Source: an uncultured Lachnospiraceae bacterium
GTDB taxonomy: Bacteria > Bacillota > Clostridia > Lachnospirales > Lachnospiraceae
Reading direction: 5' to 3'
Length of the DNA: 23,217 bases
NCBI GenBank assembly: GCA_946409475.1
Contig: CAMJWQ010000012.1
Span: 1 to 23,217 of the forward strand
Positions 21,759 through 23,217 of this stretch are shown here, one piece after another. Positions within the stretch are counted from its first letter, which is position 1, and each line of letters starts with the position of its first letter. A program made the translations under genes and the position numbers. The notes below the pieces were generated by a model. That model had not been told where the DNA came from. It ran no database searches and worked only from the letters and a program-made list of their open reading frames with translations.

Positions 21759-22160
21759 CTATGGCGTATATCTTCCTGCTATATATAAGTAACTTGAAGT
21801 CACTTCCCCTTCACCGTCACCTATTGATAGATAATAATAGTTTCCGGCAACACCAGTAATATAATAACCAGCGGTTTTTTTAACGTTTACTTCTGAAGGC
21901 TCAAAGCCTATATCTACTGTTTTCTGATTTCCATCGGTACCATAGATGCAAGCCCATACCCTACCAGAACCAGAAATAGAAGTTGGTGTAATATAAGCCT
22001 TTTGTTCACTATCTGCCTTTTTCGCAGGATTAGTACTAGTATTGCTATATCCATTTGGATATATTATAAAGCTAAAAGTTTTCGTTTCCGCAAAAGCTGT
22101 CATACTGCTCATTAACACCAAACCTGCTAATAATAAAGATAATCTTCTTTTTATTTTCAT
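21759..22160 (-). CDS. Small secreted protein of unknown family (first gene of the ABC cluster)
   Basis: From the ATG at 22160 (MKIKRRLSLLLAG, AAGGAG nine bases upstream; a GTG frame begins six codons earlier) the protein has 133 residues. Residues 1-24 are a signal peptide with cleavage expected after TAFA. The mature 109 residues are strand-rich and contain a single cysteine (VWACIYG). They end in a Tyr-rich strand and the motif SYLYIAGRYTP. There is no membrane helix and no enzyme motif. The general design (short exported beta-rich protein, next to a lipoprotein and an ABC-2 transporter) recalls lactococcin-972-like and DUF2712-like loci of Firmicutes, but I do not claim homology. Role as bacteriocin, signal or surface protein is open. 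Confidence 0.8.
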   Translation of the reverse strand: MKIKRRLSLLLAGLVLMSSMTAFAETKTFSFIIYPNGYSNTSTNPAKKADSEQKAYITPTSISGSGRVWACIYGTDGNQKTVDIGFEPSEVNVKKTAGYYITGVAGNYYYLSIGDGEGEVTSSYLYIAGRYTP

Positions 22161-22178
22161 ACTATCTCTCTCCTTCAC

Positions 22179-22229
22179 TTAACTATTATTTTCCAGATTT
22201 TCAAAGTTACTATGTGCTTTTTCCCCCAA
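22179..22229 (-). other. Possible 16-codon leader peptide upstream of the secreted-protein gene
   Basis: A TTG start at 22227-22229 sits six bases after a very strong ribosome site (GAGGAGGAG complement at about 22236-22246). The frame reads MGEKAHSNFENLENNS and stops at 22179-22181, close before the next ribosome site. The strong site is hard to explain otherwise, but the frame is very short. Confidence 0.3.
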
Positions 22230-22366
22230 CGGAATCTCCTCCTCTCACACTTTCAAAAACTCCTTCAACACATTGTTACTTTATGTAAACTGCAGTATAC
22301 AACCAATTTAGATTATCTCCTTTGCTAAACCCAATCCTTATATTCGATACGTGGAATACTATATTA

Positions 22367-22899
22367 ATGTTTTTTAGTAAATAATAGTTGATCGAACAGA
22401 AAAAAGATATAAAAAAAACTATAAATCAAGTATTCTGTATGTAGTTAAATATAATAATTTTTTAGGTCGTATACTATTATGGATTATATATATATGCTGT
22501 GCCATTTTAGTTTTTAAGTCTCTATTTTATTTTATTATGAATCCACAGGAATATGCGATTCCATTAGCGTATTTAGTATTTGCATCTATTTGTTTCGTAG
22601 TTCCTAGGTTATTAACATATTATATATATATCAAACATATAAAAGAATTTAAATACACTATGAAAATGAAATTTTCACAACATGAATTTATAACCTACAC
22701 TCCAACACATGAAGTCAAAATACCCTATTGTAGAATTAAAAATTTAGTAGAGACGAATAAATTTCTTTTATTATATATATTTCCACCCTCTGATAAAAAG
22801 ATACGGAGAAAAAAAACTTTGCTTTACCTCCCTGTATATATTTTTAGCAATCAGCAACTGGAATTATTAAAAGAATGGATTAATCAGGATATATCTTGA
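22367..22899 (+). pseudogene. YcxB-like membrane protein gene with a frameshifted start (first of two tandem copies)
   Basis: The open frame from 22381 to the stop at 22897-22899 encodes 172 residues. These are a charged start IIVDRTEKRYKKNYK, two membrane helices (about 29-50 and 58-77), then the YcxB-like C-terminal domain: FKYTMKMKFSQHEFITYTP, VKIPYCRIKNLVETNKFLLLYIFP, LLYLPVYIFSNQQLELLKEWI. The neighbouring copy at 23088 has ATG-GAATTTGAA before the same 30 bases. In this copy the ATG at 22367 is followed by nine instead of seven bases before that string, so it stops after AGT AAA TAA. The only in-frame ATG left (22537) would lose the first helix. I infer inactivation by a two-base shift; a non-ATG start or a 120-residue short form remains possible. 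Confidence 0.65.
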
Positions 22900-23087
22900 C
22901 GTTCAGGGACGATAATGGTAAATTTTGTATAACACACTGTAGTTTAAGCGGTAAATTTCGTCATCATTGGATATCTAAGATTTTTCTAATTAATATATTT
23001 GTTTTTAGATACTGTTTCATGAATAAAAAATGAAGAAAAATAGACCAGAACGATATTAGAACAATCTAAAAAGTGGGAGGAAATAAA

Positions 23088-23217
23088 ATGGAATTTGAAA
23101 TAATAGTTGATCGAACAGAAAAAAGATTTAAAAGATGTTATAAATTAAGTCTAAAGTATTGGATCAAACATGATAAAATTGCAGGTAAATTGTTATTAAG
23201 GTTTATATATATAAATT
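23088..23217 (+). CDS. YcxB-like protein, N-terminal part (second tandem copy; runs off the right edge)
   Basis: The ATG at 23088 follows GGGAGG with seven bases between. The 43 visible codons read MEFEIIVDRTEKRFKRCYKL...KYWIKHDKIAGKLLLRFIYIN and enter a membrane helix. A 30-base stretch (23098-23127) is identical to 22379-22408 in the first copy, and similarity continues more weakly beyond it. The two genes are therefore tandem duplicates, this one with an intact start. YcxB-like proteins are small two-helix membrane proteins with a cytoplasmic C-terminal domain and no established function. Only the start is seen, so the family call rests on the paralogue. Confidence 0.6.
   Translation, partial: MEFEIIVDRTEKRFKRCYKLSLKYWIKHDKIAGKLLLRFIYIN

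Noticed and set aside
22322..22345. TTGCTA with downstream TATATT as a promoter for the first YcxB-like gene
   Set aside because: The boxes are about 11 bases apart, too close for a sigma-A promoter.

Overview
The window reads as chromosomal DNA from a low-to-mid GC, Gram-positive Clostridia member, most likely Lachnospiraceae. The reasons are strong AGGAGG ribosome sites, a canonical RlmH, a permuted-type GH3 beta-glucosidase, an agr/LytTR-GHKL type two-component remnant, and Firmicute-style lipoprotein and ABC-2 genes. Almost every gene lies on the minus strand. The exceptions are the zinc-ribbon membrane protein near 2 kb and the YcxB-like genes at the right end. The assignment to family level is inference; no rRNA gene is present to confirm it.

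Layout. (1) 1-1718: the start of a membrane-anchored GH3 enzyme; a broken gene in which a response-regulator receiver domain is joined in frame to the ATPase domain of a GHKL histidine kinase; and the housekeeping methyltransferase gene rlmH. (2) 1896-3542: a zinc-ribbon two-TM protein, convergent with an RNase Z-like metallo-beta-lactamase protein. (3) 3608-8552: a sugar-acid operon running leftward from a near-consensus promoter at 8588-8616. It encodes glycerate kinase, a KdgT-type permease, an RraA-family lyase, a D-2-hydroxyacid dehydrogenase and a GarR-like tartronate semialdehyde reductase. This resembles the lower galactarate/glucarate route, but with an RraA protein in the place of GarL and no dehydratase. 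(4) 8705-8768: a perfect 27-bp hairpin that separates this operon from the next group. (5) 8769-17404: gtrA, an N-acyl-D-amino-acid deacylase and a terminator; then, reading leftward from a consensus promoter at 17454-17482, a class III (GSAM-like) aminotransferase, a two-domain class II aldolase, a TetR regulator, an FGGY kinase and a class 3 aldehyde dehydrogenase. The set looks like one route for an N-acylated amino sugar, amino polyol or similar compound: deacylate, remove the amino group, phosphorylate, retro-aldol, oxidise the aldehyde. I know of no described pathway with exactly this set. (6) 17544-18324: a frameshifted XRE regulator remnant carrying a terminator, a small DUF2007-like protein, and a 42-residue signal-peptide protein. 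(7) 18321-22160: a tightly coupled operon for a secreted 133-residue protein, a lipoprotein, two ABC-2 permeases and an ABC ATPase. It resembles the architecture of a secreted-peptide export or immunity system. (8) 22367-23217: two tandem YcxB-like genes in A+T-rich DNA. The first has lost its start codon by a frameshift and the second is cut by the window edge.

The two catabolic operons and the secreted-protein/ABC cluster are accessory in character, while rlmH is the only clear housekeeping gene. The concentration of broken genes (three or four) and short tandem duplications at both ends suggests local remodelling.
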